Below are positions 9,618-17,921 of a stretch of DNA of 64,000 nucleotides, piece after piece. Each line of letters opens with the position of its first letter. Positions within the stretch are counted from its first letter, which is position 1. Made by a program: the position numbers and the translations under genes. Source of the DNA: Bosea sp. NBC_00550 (GTDB lineage Bacteria > Pseudomonadota > Alphaproteobacteria > Rhizobiales > Beijerinckiaceae). The notes under the pieces were generated by a model. It worked only from the letters and a program-made list of their open reading frames with translations, ran no database searches and had not been told where the DNA came from. The stretch spans positions 4,244,501 to 4,308,500 of the forward strand of contig NZ_CP102772.1 of the NCBI RefSeq assembly GCF_026020075.1, given 5' to 3'.

Positions 9618-11456
9618 TCAGGCGGAAAAGCCCGCGATCGCCTCGATGAAGGCCTCGCCATATTGCGCGAGCTTGCGCTCGCCGACCCCTTCGATGCCCC
9701 GCATCTCCTCCAACCCGAGCGGCCGCTCGCGCGCCATCGCGATCAGCGTGCGGTCGGTGAAGATGATGTAGGCCGCCACGCCCTCCTCTCGGGCCATCTG
9801 GAGCCGGAGCTTGCGCAGATGCTCGAACAGCGCGGCGGTGCCCTCGTCGAGCCCGTCGGCGCGCGCCGCGTCGCGCTCGGAGCGCCGTGAACGACGTTCC
9901 GCGAAGGCGTCGGCCCTGAGCGCGATGCTCTCGCGCCCGAACAGGATGTCCTCGCCCCTCGGGGTCAGTCTGAAGCCGCCATGTTCGACGCTGGCCTCGG
10001 CCAGCGCGCCGGCGGCGAAGAGCTTGCGCGTCAGTCCCGCCCAGGCCGCTTTCGGTTTGTCGGAGCCGACGCCGAACGTCTTGAGCCCGTCATGGTTCTG
10101 GCGGCGGATCGCTTCCGTCGTCGTGCCGGTGAGGATGTCGGCGAGATGCGCGGCGCCGAAGCGCTCGCCCGAGCGTATCACCGCCGAGAGGAGCTTGCGC
10201 GCATCGAGCGTCGCATCGGCAAGCGCCGGAGCCTCGGTGCCGCAGAGATCGCAGCGAAACGCGGCCTGCCCGTGCCGGCAGGGCGGCGTCTCCTCGCCGA
10301 AATAGGCGAGCAGCGCGCTGCGCCGGCAGAGCGCGTTCTCGCACAGGTCGATCATCGCGTTGAGGCGCTTGTGCTCGATGCGCTTGCGCTCCTCGTCGAC
10401 CGGCTTCTCGTCGATCTGGCGGCGGCGCAGCGCCATGTCTTCGACGCCGTAGAGCGTCAGCGTGTCCGCCGGCAGCCCGTCGCGCCCGGCGCGGCCGATC
10501 TCCTGATAGTAGCTCTCGATCGAACCGGGCATGTCGGCATGGACGACGAAGCGCACGTCAGGCTTGTTGATGCCCATGCCGAAGGCGATGGTGGCGCAGA
10601 CGACGACGCCGTCTTCCTGCAGGAAGACATCCTGATTGCGATTGCGCTCGGCCTGCTCGAGGCCGGCATGGTAGGCGAGCGCGTTCCAGCCCTTTTCGCT
10701 TAAGGCCGCGGCGAGACGCTCGGTCTTGCTGCGCGAGGAGCAGTAGACGATGCCGGAGCCGTTGCGGTGCCGGCGCAGGAAGTCGTCGATCTGCCGGCGC
10801 GGCTGGTCCTTCGGCGCGAAGGCGAGCTTGAGGTTCGGCCGGTCGAAGGAATGCACCACCATCTGCGGCGGCTGCGGGAAGAGCTGCTGGGCGATGTCGG
10901 CCTGCGTCTCCCGGTCGGCCGTGGCGGTCAGCGCGGTCACCGGCACACCGCCGAGCGCCTCGCGCGTCTTGGCGAGCAGGCGGTATTCCGGGCGGAAGTC
11001 ATGGCCCCATTGCGAGACGCAGTGAGCCTCGTCGATGGCGAGCCTGGTCACGCCGAGGCGCTTCAGGCGCGAAACCAGCCCTTCGCCGGTCAATCGCTCG
11101 GGCGAGACGAAGAGCAGCCGCAGCTCCCCGGCATTGAGCTGGTCCCAGGCTTGCGCCGCCTCGCTCTCGCTGTTCATCGAATTGAGCGAGGCGGCGGAAA
11201 CGCCGGCGCGCAGCAACTGGCCGACCTGGTCGCGCATCAGCGCGATCAGCGGCGAGACGACGAGGGTGAGCCCGCCTGCCACCAGTGCCGGCAGCTGATA
11301 GCACATCGATTTGCCGGAGCCGGTCGGCATCACCGCGAAGACGTCGCGGCCGGACAGCGCGGCTTCGATCACCTCCCATTGTCCGGGGCGGAAATCGTCG
11401 TAGCCGAACACCGATTTGAGGATCGCGCGGGCGTCTGATTCGCGGGATTGCGACAT
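9618..11456 (-). CDS. recQ: ATP-dependent DNA helicase RecQ
   Basis: A 612-residue 3'-5' DNA helicase for recombination and repair. Seen: helicase motif I (MPTGSGKSMCYQLPA), DEAH box (IDEAHCVSQWGHDFRPEY), motif V/VI (VVHADMPGSIESYYQEIGRAGRDG), the RQC zinc-binding cysteines (CENALCRRSALLAYFGE ... CDLC), and a C-terminal HRDC domain (FTDRTLIAMARERPLGLEEM). ATG 11456 (MSQSRESDARAIL) is preferred over an in-frame start 87 bases upstream, because the extra residues do not resemble RecQ. The length is normal for the family. Confidence 0.96.
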   Translation of the reverse strand: MSQSRESDARAILKSVFGYDDFRPGQWEVIEAALSGRDVFAVMPTGSGKSMCYQLPALVAGGLTLVVSPLIALMRDQVGQLLRAGVSAASLNSMNSESEAAQAWDQLNAGELRLLFVSPERLTGEGLVSRLKRLGVTRLAIDEAHCVSQWGHDFRPEYRLLAKTREALGGVPVTALTATADRETQADIAQQLFPQPPQMVVHSFDRPNLKLAFAPKDQPRRQIDDFLRRHRNGSGIVYCSSRSKTERLAAALSEKGWNALAYHAGLEQAERNRNQDVFLQEDGVVVCATIAFGMGINKPDVRFVVHADMPGSIESYYQEIGRAGRDGLPADTLTLYGVEDMALRRRQIDEKPVDEERKRIEHKRLNAMIDLCENALCRRSALLAYFGEETPPCRHGQAAFRCDLCGTEAPALADATLDARKLLSAVIRSGERFGAAHLADILTGTTTEAIRRQNHDGLKTFGVGSDKPKAAWAGLTRKLFAAGALAEASVEHGGFRLTPRGEDILFGRESIALRADAFAERRSRRSERDAARADGLDEGTAALFEHLRKLRLQMAREEGVAAYIIFTDRTLIAMARERPLGLEEMRGIEGVGERKLAQYGEAFIEAIAGFSA

Positions 11457-11537
11457 GATGAAGGGGTGTGCCGCAGCCGGACGCGCTTGGCCAGCCTTTC
11501 GGCTTCCAAAGCTGTGTCGATACTGCTCGGAACCACG

Positions 11538-11625
11538 CGTCATCCCGCGCTTGGCCGGGGATCCATCGAAGGCGCGGCGCTCTGCGATGGACCCCGCATC
11601 TCCGCTTTGCTCCGTCCGGGATGAC
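11538..11625. repeat. dispersed palindromic repeat, copy A (CATCCCGG family)
   Basis: Intergenic element beginning with GTCATCCCGC and ending with GTCCGGGATGAC, with internal GGATCCATCG and CGATGGACC. The outer ends are inverted repeats, so the element can fold as a long imperfect hairpin. It lies between the start of recQ and the end of the next gene. Related copies are listed at 27055, 36659 and 63692. Confidence 0.8.
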
Positions 11626-11645
11626 TGCGTGAAGGTTGGCGAGCT

Positions 11646-11999
11646 TCAGCCTTTGACTGCCAGCAGATGGATCACGGTTGTCAGCGCGAAGATGGCGGTG
11701 ATCAGCTTCGAGGGCCAGGGCTTGAGATCGAACCAGACGAATTGCAGGGCAAGCCGCAGGCCCCAGAAGGCGCCGCCCGCGAGCGGCAGCAGCGGATGCA
11801 CGCTTCCCTGCCCGGATTGCCAGATCAGCGTCGCGCCATAGGCGAGGAAGACGAAGATCAGCATCACGTTGAGCGTCTGCGTGATCGCGGTGTTCAGGCT
11901 GCCGGAGGGCGCGAGCCGCTCCGGCCAGCCGAAGAGACGCCGGAAAGCCGCGTGGAACAGCGCGAAGCCGAGATCGAGCAGCCCAGCCGCCAGAGCCAA
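11646..11999 (-). CDS. small integral membrane protein, hypothetical
   Basis: A 117-residue protein with about four predicted membrane helices (AAGLLDLGFALFHAAF, TLNVMLIFVFLAYGATLIW, LLPLAGGAFWGLRLALQFVW, LITAIFALTTVIHLLAV). No motif I recognise. It follows the LysE-type exporter gene by 6 bases on the same strand and is probably co-transcribed with it; a role beside the exporter is possible but unsupported. Confidence 0.68.
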   Translation of the reverse strand: MALAAGLLDLGFALFHAAFRRLFGWPERLAPSGSLNTAITQTLNVMLIFVFLAYGATLIWQSGQGSVHPLLPLAGGAFWGLRLALQFVWFDLKPWPSKLITAIFALTTVIHLLAVKG

Positions 12000-12005
12000 G
12001 ATCGC

Positions 12006-12620
12006 TCAGCCCCGCGCCGCGATCGCCGCGGCCGCGCCCGCCATCACCCCGCCGGTCGCCCGGTTGATCCAGCGCATCGCCCGCCCGCTGGCGACGAGGC
12101 GCCGCGCCCGGTCGGCCGCATAGGCATAGGCCAGCATCGTCCCGCCGATGATCGGCATCGTCAGCGCCGTCACCTCGACAAAGGCCAGCGGGGTGAGCGC
12201 ATTCAGGTCGATCACCAGCGGCAGGATGGACATGAAGAACACCATGACCTTCGGATTGCCGAGCGTCAGCGCGATGCCGCCGAGGAACAGGCGCCAGCCC
12301 TCGCCGCGTGCGGCGGCGGAGGGCTTCGGCGCCTCGGCCGGGGCTGTCCAGAGCTTCCAGGCGAGGTAGACGAGATAGGCGCAGCCCGCATATTTGATCG
12401 CGACGAAGACGCCGTGGAAGCTCTGCATCAGCACGCTCAGGCCCAGCGCGGTCAGCGTGAACCAGATGAGATCGCCCGCCGCGATGCCGGCGGCGAAGGG
12501 CAGCGAGCGCCGGAACCCGCTCGACAGCGAGCGCGCGACCAGCGCCGCGACCGCGGGCCCCGGCGAGGCGACCGCGAGGAAATAAACCCCGGCGAACAAG
12601 GCGAGGCTGGTGAATTCCAT
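12006..12620 (-). CDS. LysE/RhtB-family amino-acid exporter
   Basis: A 204-residue inner-membrane exporter of the LysE/RhtB superfamily, with about six hydrophobic segments. The N-terminal family signature is clear: FLAVASPGPAVAALVARSL, followed by GFRRSLPFAAGIAAGD. Members export amino acids such as lysine, threonine or homoserine; the substrate cannot be told from sequence. GGGAGGAAACC just upstream of ATG 12620 is a good ribosome site. The small membrane protein gene lies 6 bases downstream. Confidence 0.88.
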   Translation of the reverse strand: MEFTSLALFAGVYFLAVASPGPAVAALVARSLSSGFRRSLPFAAGIAAGDLIWFTLTALGLSVLMQSFHGVFVAIKYAGCAYLVYLAWKLWTAPAEAPKPSAAARGEGWRLFLGGIALTLGNPKVMVFFMSILPLVIDLNALTPLAFVEVTALTMPIIGGTMLAYAYAADRARRLVASGRAMRWINRATGGVMAGAAAAIAARG

Positions 12621-12696
12621 GGTTTCCTCCCGATCTTTTGCCCGATGCTACCAGCAAAGCGCCGGATCGTCCCATCGGGAAGGGTGGTGCGATCGA

Positions 12697-13824
12697 TCAG
12701 TCGATCGGATCGATCCGCCCCGGCGTGACCGCGAGGCGCTGCGCGCCGGCCGGCAGATCGCCGAACAGGGCCGCATCCGCGCCGGTCATCCAGACCTGGC
12801 AGCCGAGACCGGTCAGGCCCTCATAGAGCGCCGCGCGCCGGCGGGGATCGAGATGGGCGGCGACTTCGTCGAGCAGTACCAGCGGCGGCAGCCCGCTCAT
12901 CGCCGCGACGAGCCGGGCATGGGCGAGCACGAGGCCGATCAGCAGCGCCTTCTGCTCGCCGGTCGAGCCTTGTCCCGCGGGGATGTCCTTCGGCCCATGG
13001 CGGACCTCGAGATCCGAAGCCTGTGGCCCGGCAAGGGTGCGCCCGGCCGCGCGGTCGCGATGGCGGCCCTGGCGCAGCAGGCCCCGATAGGCGTCCTCGG
13101 CATCGACGGCCGGCAGGCGCGTGACGAGATCGTCGATCTCGCCGGTGAGCGCGATCACGGCATGCGGGAAGGGCGAGGCGTCGTCGCGCGTCTCGGCGAT
13201 GATGGCGGAGAGCCGGGCCACTGTCTCGGCGCGGGCGGCCGCGACCGCGATGCCGAGCTCGGCGATCTCGCGCTCGACGGCGTCGAGCCACTGGCCCTGC
13301 CCGGGGCTCTCTTCGAGGATGCGGTTGCGCGAGCGCAGCGCCCGCTCCAGCGCATTCGAGCGGGTGGCGTGGCTCGGGTCGATCGCCAGCACGAGACGGT
13401 CGAGGAAGCGGCGGCGGTCGCCGGCCGCGCCGCGGAACAGCCCGTCGAGATCGGGCGTCAGCCAGACCAGGCGCAGATAGTCGCTGAAGGCGAGCGCCGA
13501 GCCGACGGAGGCGCCGTCGATCCGGGCAAGCCGCGGCCGTCGTCCTTCGCCGTCGAGAGGCCCGAGCCCGATGCCGAGCCGGCCCGCATCGTCGCCGAGG
13601 GTGATCGAAGCGGCAAAGGAGCCGTCGCCGCCCTGCCGCGCCATCGTCGCAAGTTCGACCCGGCGCAGGCCGCGTCCCGGCGTGAACAGCGAGAGCGCTT
13701 CGAGGATATTGGTCTTGCCGGCTCCGTTCTCGCCGATGAGCGCAACGATTTGGCCCTCGACCGGAAGATCGAGGGCCTCATAGGAACGGAAATCCTGCAG
13801 GATCAGGCGCGCAACGGCCGTCAC
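12697..13824 (-). CDS. recF: DNA replication and repair protein RecF
   Basis: A 375-residue SMC-like ATPase that helps load RecA at gaps in DNA. Seen: N-terminal LILQDFRSYEALDL, Walker A GENGAGKTN, the QGG-containing AMARQGGDG, signature segment PAGQGSTGEQKALLIGL, and Walker B PPLVLLDEVAAHLD. GTG 13824 was chosen (product begins MTAVARLILQDF), because GGAGGA lies upstream; a TTG at 13848 would add 8 residues of non-family sequence. It lies downstream of dnaN in the usual dnaA-dnaN-recF order, separated from dnaN by 82 bases. Confidence 0.95.
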   Translation of the reverse strand: MTAVARLILQDFRSYEALDLPVEGQIVALIGENGAGKTNILEALSLFTPGRGLRRVELATMARQGGDGSFAASITLGDDAGRLGIGLGPLDGEGRRPRLARIDGASVGSALAFSDYLRLVWLTPDLDGLFRGAAGDRRRFLDRLVLAIDPSHATRSNALERALRSRNRILEESPGQGQWLDAVEREIAELGIAVAAARAETVARLSAIIAETRDDASPFPHAVIALTGEIDDLVTRLPAVDAEDAYRGLLRQGRHRDRAAGRTLAGPQASDLEVRHGPKDIPAGQGSTGEQKALLIGLVLAHARLVAAMSGLPPLVLLDEVAAHLDPRRRAALYEGLTGLGCQVWMTGADAALFGDLPAGAQRLAVTPGRIDPID

Positions 13825-13906
13825 GGAACGGACAACTCCTCCGGGCAATTCGGCCCGAGAACGGAATGACGGCGGTGGTTCCGTCCCAAAGAGACATGCG
13901 CGGCGG

Positions 13907-15022
13907 TCAGACGCGCATCGGCATCAGCACATAGAGCGCGGAAGCGCCTTCGCGGTCCTGGATCACGGTCGGCGAACCGGGGTCGGCGAGCTTGAGCAGC
14001 GCGGTGTCGCCGTCGAGCTGGGCGGCGATGTCCATGAGGTAACGGGCATTGAAGCCGATATCGAGCGGGCTCGCCTCGTAGTCGACCTCGACCTCCTCGG
14101 TCGCCGAGCCGGAATCGGGGTTGGTGACCGAGAGCGTCATCCGCCCGTCCGCCATCGAAAGCTTCACGGCCCGGCCGCGCTCGGACGAGATGGTCGAGAC
14201 GCGGTCGACGCTAGCCGCGAAATCGCCCCTGTCGACGGTCAAACGCTTGTCGTTGCCGCTCGGGATGACGCGCTGGTAGTCGGGGAAGGTGCCGTCGATC
14301 AGCTTCGAGGTCAGCACCACGCTGGCGGTGGCGACGCGGATCTTCGAGGCCGAAAGCTCGACCGCGACCTCGCTCTCGCCGTCCTCCAGCAGCTTCTGGA
14401 TCTCGGCGACGGCCTTGCGCGGCACGATCACGCCGGGCATCCCGACCGACCCTTGCGGGGCTGCGGTATCGACGCGGGCGAGGCGGTGGCCGTCGGTCGC
14501 GACGGCGCGCAGGACGGGGCGGCCGTCGACATCGATGGTGTGGAGATAGATGCCGTTCAGATAGTAGCGCGTCTCTTCGGTCGAGATCGCGAACTGGGTC
14601 TTGTCGATCAGGCGCTTCAGCTCGCCGGCCGGCAGCACGAAGCGATGGGCCATCTCGCCGGCGGTGATGTCGGGGAAATCGCTTTCCGGCAGCGTCTGGA
14701 GCTGGAAGCGCGAGCGGCCCGAGCGCAGCACGAGGCCGCTATCGCCAGTCGTCTCCAGCGAGACCTGCGCACCATCGGGCAATTTGCGGACGATGTCGTA
14801 GAGGGTGTGGGCCGGGACGGTCGTGGCGCCGGGCTCGGCTGCGTCGGCCGCGATCGTCTCCACCACTTCGATATCGAGATCGGTCGCCTTGAGGCGCAGG
14901 CCGCTTTCATCGGCGCTGAGCAGCAGGTTCGACAGGATCGGGATCGTGTTACGACGCTCCACCACGCGATGGACGTGGCCGAGCGACTTGAGCAGCGTGG
15001 AACGTTCGACCGTGACCTTCAT
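13907..15022 (-). CDS. dnaN: DNA polymerase III beta sliding clamp
   Basis: A 371-residue sliding clamp that tethers the replicative polymerase to DNA. The N-terminus (LLKSLGHVHRVVERRNTIPILSNLLL) is diagnostic, the three-domain length is normal, and the C-terminus ends ASALYVLMPMRV, matching the family's MPMR-type end. It follows dnaA, with a strong hairpin in the 157-base gap, and precedes recF. Confidence 0.98.
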   Translation of the reverse strand: MKVTVERSTLLKSLGHVHRVVERRNTIPILSNLLLSADESGLRLKATDLDIEVVETIAADAAEPGATTVPAHTLYDIVRKLPDGAQVSLETTGDSGLVLRSGRSRFQLQTLPESDFPDITAGEMAHRFVLPAGELKRLIDKTQFAISTEETRYYLNGIYLHTIDVDGRPVLRAVATDGHRLARVDTAAPQGSVGMPGVIVPRKAVAEIQKLLEDGESEVAVELSASKIRVATASVVLTSKLIDGTFPDYQRVIPSGNDKRLTVDRGDFAASVDRVSTISSERGRAVKLSMADGRMTLSVTNPDSGSATEEVEVDYEASPLDIGFNARYLMDIAAQLDGDTALLKLADPGSPTVIQDREGASALYVLMPMRV

Positions 15023-15048
15023 GATTGTCTAGTCTTCTGACGCTAGCC

Positions 15049-15070
15049 GCCCAGGCATGGCTGCCTGGGC
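15049..15070 (-). other. hairpin in the dnaA-dnaN intergenic region
   Basis: A 9-bp perfect stem, GCCCAGGCA / TGCCTGGGC, with a 4-base loop lies between the dnaA stop (15180) and the dnaN start (15022). No T-run follows it in the direction of transcription, so it is not a standard intrinsic terminator. It could moderate read-through or stabilise the dnaN message; this is inference. Confidence 0.55.
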
Positions 15071-15179
15071 CCGAATGAGTGGCCAGCGACATTGCCGGAC
15101 GGCAGCCGGGCGCGCAAGAGCCGTGCGTCCCGGCAACCACAGCCATTTGACGGGGCGGGCGCAGGCCGGTCGCGCCGGC

Positions 15180-16709
15180 TCACTCCTGCAGCATGCGCTT
15201 CAGCAGATCGACCTCTTCATGCAGCGAGCGATCCTCGCTGATCGCCTTCTCGATCTTGCGCACGGCGTGCAGCACGGTGGTGTGATCGCGCCCGCCGAAG
15301 CGGCGTCCGATCTCGGGCAGCGAGCGCGGCGTCAGCGCCTTGGAGAGATACATCGCGATCTGTCGCGGCTTCACCACGGCGGCCGTGCGGCGCTCCGAGA
15401 GGATGTCGGCGCGGCTGACATTGTAGCGGGTCGCGACGAGCTTCTGGATGTCCTCGATCTTGACGCGACGCGGCTCGCGCGTCCGCACGAGATCGCGGAT
15501 CGCGGCTTCCGCCGTCTCCAGCGTCACGAGCTGGCCCGACAGCGTCGCATGGGCGAGCAGCCGGTTGGCGGCACCGTCGAGGTCGCGGCCGTTGGTCGTC
15601 ACGACGCGGGCGACATAGGCCACGACGTCAGGGCTGACCTGGAAGTTCGGATGGGCGGTCTGCAGCGCTTCCATCCGGGTGCCCAGGATCTTGGCGCGCA
15701 GCACCTCGTCGAGCTCGCCGACCTCGACGACGAGACCGCCGCCGAGCCGCGAGCGGATGCGCTCGTCGAGAGCTTCGAGCTCACCGGCGAGACGGTCGCC
15801 GGCGACGACGATCTGCTTGCCGGCATCGATCAGCGCGTTGATCGTGTGGCCGAACTCCTGCTGGATCGACTTGCCCTGGATGAACTGCACGTCGTCGACG
15901 ACGAGCAGGTCGATGCCGCGCAGCTTCTCCTTGAAGGCGAGCGCCGTCTGCGATTTCAGCGCTGCGACGAAGCCGTACATGAAGCGGTCGGCGGTGAAAT
16001 AGGCGACGCGCTTGCCCTGGCGACGCGCCTCCTGCGCGATCGCCTGCAGCAGATGCGTCTTGCCCAGGCCGACGCCGGCATGGAGATAGAGCGGGTTGTA
16101 GGGGCTCTGGCCCGCCGGGGCGGCGGCGATGCGTTCGGCCGCGGCGAAGGCGAGCTGGTTCGATTTGCCGACGACGAAGCTCAAGAAGCTCATGCGCTTG
16201 TCGAGAGCGGTGCCGCAGGCATCGACGAGGTCGGCTTCACAAGCTTGGGGGGCGGCAGCTGCGGCCTTGCCGGTTTCCACGAGAACGGCAGCGGCGGGCG
16301 TGGGCCGGCTGCGCGGCATGGCGTCAGGCCGTGCCGGGATGGATGCGTCGCGCGAGACCTGGCGCACCGAGAGCAGCACGCCGTTCGGCGCCGGAAGCTC
16401 GGCTATGCAGTTCACCCGCAGGCGCTCGGCGTAATGCGCCTCGAGCCAGCTTTTCAGGAAGCGGGTGGGGACGGTGAGATAGGCCACGCCCTCGACGATG
16501 CCGGCGAGCTCGAGCCGTCCGAACCAGCTCGAGAACACGTCCTCGCCGAGCTCGGCGCGCAGGCGCCGGCGGACGCGCTCCCAGGCTTCCTGAACCGAAA
16601 CCTCTTCCAGCTGAACCCCTGCGGTTTCCTCCGCCGCGATCGTCACCACCACCGACGCCGTCTCGACCGTCTCCAGGAATTCTTGCCGCTCGAACATCAA
16701 TGGCCCCAT
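15180..16709 (-). CDS. dnaA: chromosomal replication initiator DnaA
   Basis: A 509-residue AAA+ initiator that binds DnaA boxes and opens the origin. Domain I is visible at WERVRRRLRAELGEDVFSSW, followed by a variable linker. The AAA+ domain has Walker A (HAGVGLGKTHLLQAIA) and Walker B (LLVVDDVQFIQGK), and DERIRSRLGGGLVVEV lies in the sensor region. Domain IV ends with the DNA-binding signature GRRFGGRDHTTVLHAVRKIE. The start is uncertain: GTG 16727, ATG 16709 and ATG 16697 are all in frame; GGGG upstream gives 16697 the best ribosome site, and 16709 is used as a compromise. dnaN follows on the same strand. Confidence 0.97.
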   Translation of the reverse strand: MGPLMFERQEFLETVETASVVVTIAAEETAGVQLEEVSVQEAWERVRRRLRAELGEDVFSSWFGRLELAGIVEGVAYLTVPTRFLKSWLEAHYAERLRVNCIAELPAPNGVLLSVRQVSRDASIPARPDAMPRSRPTPAAAVLVETGKAAAAAPQACEADLVDACGTALDKRMSFLSFVVGKSNQLAFAAAERIAAAPAGQSPYNPLYLHAGVGLGKTHLLQAIAQEARRQGKRVAYFTADRFMYGFVAALKSQTALAFKEKLRGIDLLVVDDVQFIQGKSIQQEFGHTINALIDAGKQIVVAGDRLAGELEALDERIRSRLGGGLVVEVGELDEVLRAKILGTRMEALQTAHPNFQVSPDVVAYVARVVTTNGRDLDGAANRLLAHATLSGQLVTLETAEAAIRDLVRTREPRRVKIEDIQKLVATRYNVSRADILSERRTAAVVKPRQIAMYLSKALTPRSLPEIGRRFGGRDHTTVLHAVRKIEKAISEDRSLHEEVDLLKRMLQE

Positions 16710-16727
16710 TCTTTGAAATGCACGCAC

Positions 16728-17418
16728 CTTGGGGTGGCGACCGCATGGCGGACACCTTCCCGGCGCTGTTGTCCGGTCAAAAGGGTTTCGAGCCCGACGG
16801 AGGCATGGCGCCCGTCCGGTTCCGATCCCGCTCTATCGATTTACGCTTGGAAGGCTCGCCGAGAGACGATGCCGCCCTTCATCTCAACACTGAAAGACAA
16901 AGAGCTACATCCTCCAACCTCCATGGTCGCGAGCCAAAAACGCTTGTCATCTCTGGAAATCCCGCGGCGGTCATTTCTGTCCGCCCGGCGATGAAGGGAC
17001 CTTACAAGGCGCTCTCGACGGGCTGCAACATCCCTTTCAGCCGGCTTCGGAGAGTCTCACCGCGAGGGGGCGTTGCGGAGTGATGGCGGGAACCTGCAAT
17101 TGGTTGGGGAACTTAAGATTTTCTTCATGCTCGGCCTCCTGGTTTTCCCGAATCTTTTTTTTCGGGTGCCCGGGAAAGGCTGCCGCAGAGTCGTCGCGAT
17201 TCCGCTGCCCAAAATGCTTTGCCCGCTAAGATGATGATAAATCAGGTCTTTTTGTGAGCGGCAGGAAGCGGCGTCAGGCCCGGTTTCGGGCCCTGAAGCG
17301 TGCCCGAGAGTCAAGTCTGCAAAGGCGTGGAAAGCTTGCGGAAATGCCTTGCGGGAGCGTTTTTTTTCTTCGCTCGAAGCCTGTGGCTGAGTCGCCACAG
17401 AAGGGATGTGAGCCAACG
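16728..17418. other. gene-free region upstream of dnaA; possible regulatory or origin DNA
   Basis: About 690 bases without a convincing gene, visibly richer in A/T than its surroundings. It contains an 8-base T run at 17155-17162 inside a small palindrome (CCCGAA 17147-17152 with TTCGGG 17161-17166), a hairpin CTGTGGC / GCCACAG (17381-17400), and GANTC motifs at 17052, 17188, 17198, 17308 and 17389 (GANTC is the CcrM methylation site in this class). No perfect DnaA box (TTATCCACA) was found; the closest, TGTGGCTGA at 17382, has two mismatches. It probably holds the dnaA promoter; an origin here is possible but unsupported. Confidence 0.45.
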
Positions 17419-17447
17419 AAAAAGCCCGGCCATGAGGCCGGGCTTTT
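17419..17447 (-). terminator. intrinsic terminator of rpsT
   Basis: Stem AGCCCGGC / GCCGGGCT around the loop CATGAG (17424-17444 approximately), with A-rich sequence on one side and TTTT on the other. It lies about 30 bases past the rpsT stop, so on the minus strand it is a hairpin followed by a T run. Confidence 0.85.
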
Positions 17448-17475
17448 CGCCGTCGAAACGATCGAATTGTCGGCT

Positions 17476-17742
17476 TCAGGAAGCCAGCGCGCCGACGCGA
17501 TGAGCGAGGCGGGAAACCTTGCGCGAGGCGGTGTTCTTGTGAACGACGCCCTTCTGCGCGGCCCGCATGATCTCCGGCTGGGCAGCCTTGAGAGCCTCGG
17601 CGGCGGCGGACTTGTCGCCGGAGGCGATCGCCTCCTCGACCTTGCGCAGGAAGGTGCGCATCCGCGAGCGGCGCCCCTTGTTGACCTCGGTGCGCCGCAC
17701 GATCTTGCGTGCAGCCTTCTTGGCCGACGTCGTATTGGCCAT
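17476..17742 (-). CDS. rpsT: 30S ribosomal protein S20
   Basis: An 88-residue basic helical protein that binds 16S rRNA early in 30S assembly. The N-terminus ([17 protein letters not shown]) and the [16 protein letters not shown] and [17 protein letters not shown] segments are diagnostic. It is a single-gene unit with its own promoter (17865-17893) and terminator (17419-17447). Being upstream of dnaA on the same strand is a common arrangement in Hyphomicrobiales. Confidence 0.97.
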   Translation of the reverse strand: MANTTSAKKAARKIVRRTEVNKGRRSRMRTFLRKVEEAIASGDKSAAAEALKAAQPEIMRAAQKGVVHKNTASRKVSRLAHRVGALAS

Positions 17743-17864
17743 CGAAACGTCCTCGTCTTCATCGCTGCCGGACGCCTGGCATTATTGCCGGCGGGCCTGG
17801 CCGCTACCTTGCTGGAAAAACGTGAGCGGCGGCCGAGCTTGCGCGGGCCGTCGCGAGTTGGGTG

Positions 17865-17893
17865 GCTATAATCGCTTGCGCGTCCCTCGTCAA
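17865..17893 (-). promoter_or_regulatory. sigma-70 type promoter of rpsT
   Basis: On the minus strand a -35 box TTGACG (17893-17888) and a -10 box TATAGC (17870-17865) are separated by exactly 17 bases, about 120 bases upstream of the rpsT start. Strong match to the housekeeping consensus, as expected for a ribosomal protein gene. Confidence 0.7.
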
Positions 17894-17921
17894 CGCCGGA
17901 ATCGGGTGCGCGCCGCTTCCA

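Noticed and set aside
15057-16994. A 645-codon open frame on the plus strand opposite dnaA
   Set aside because: It lies antisense to DnaA's AAA+ and DNA-binding motifs and has no family features or ribosome site.
17381-17400. CTGTGGC/GCCACAG as a pair of DnaA boxes
   Set aside because: Each half differs from the consensus at two or more positions; only a hairpin can be claimed.
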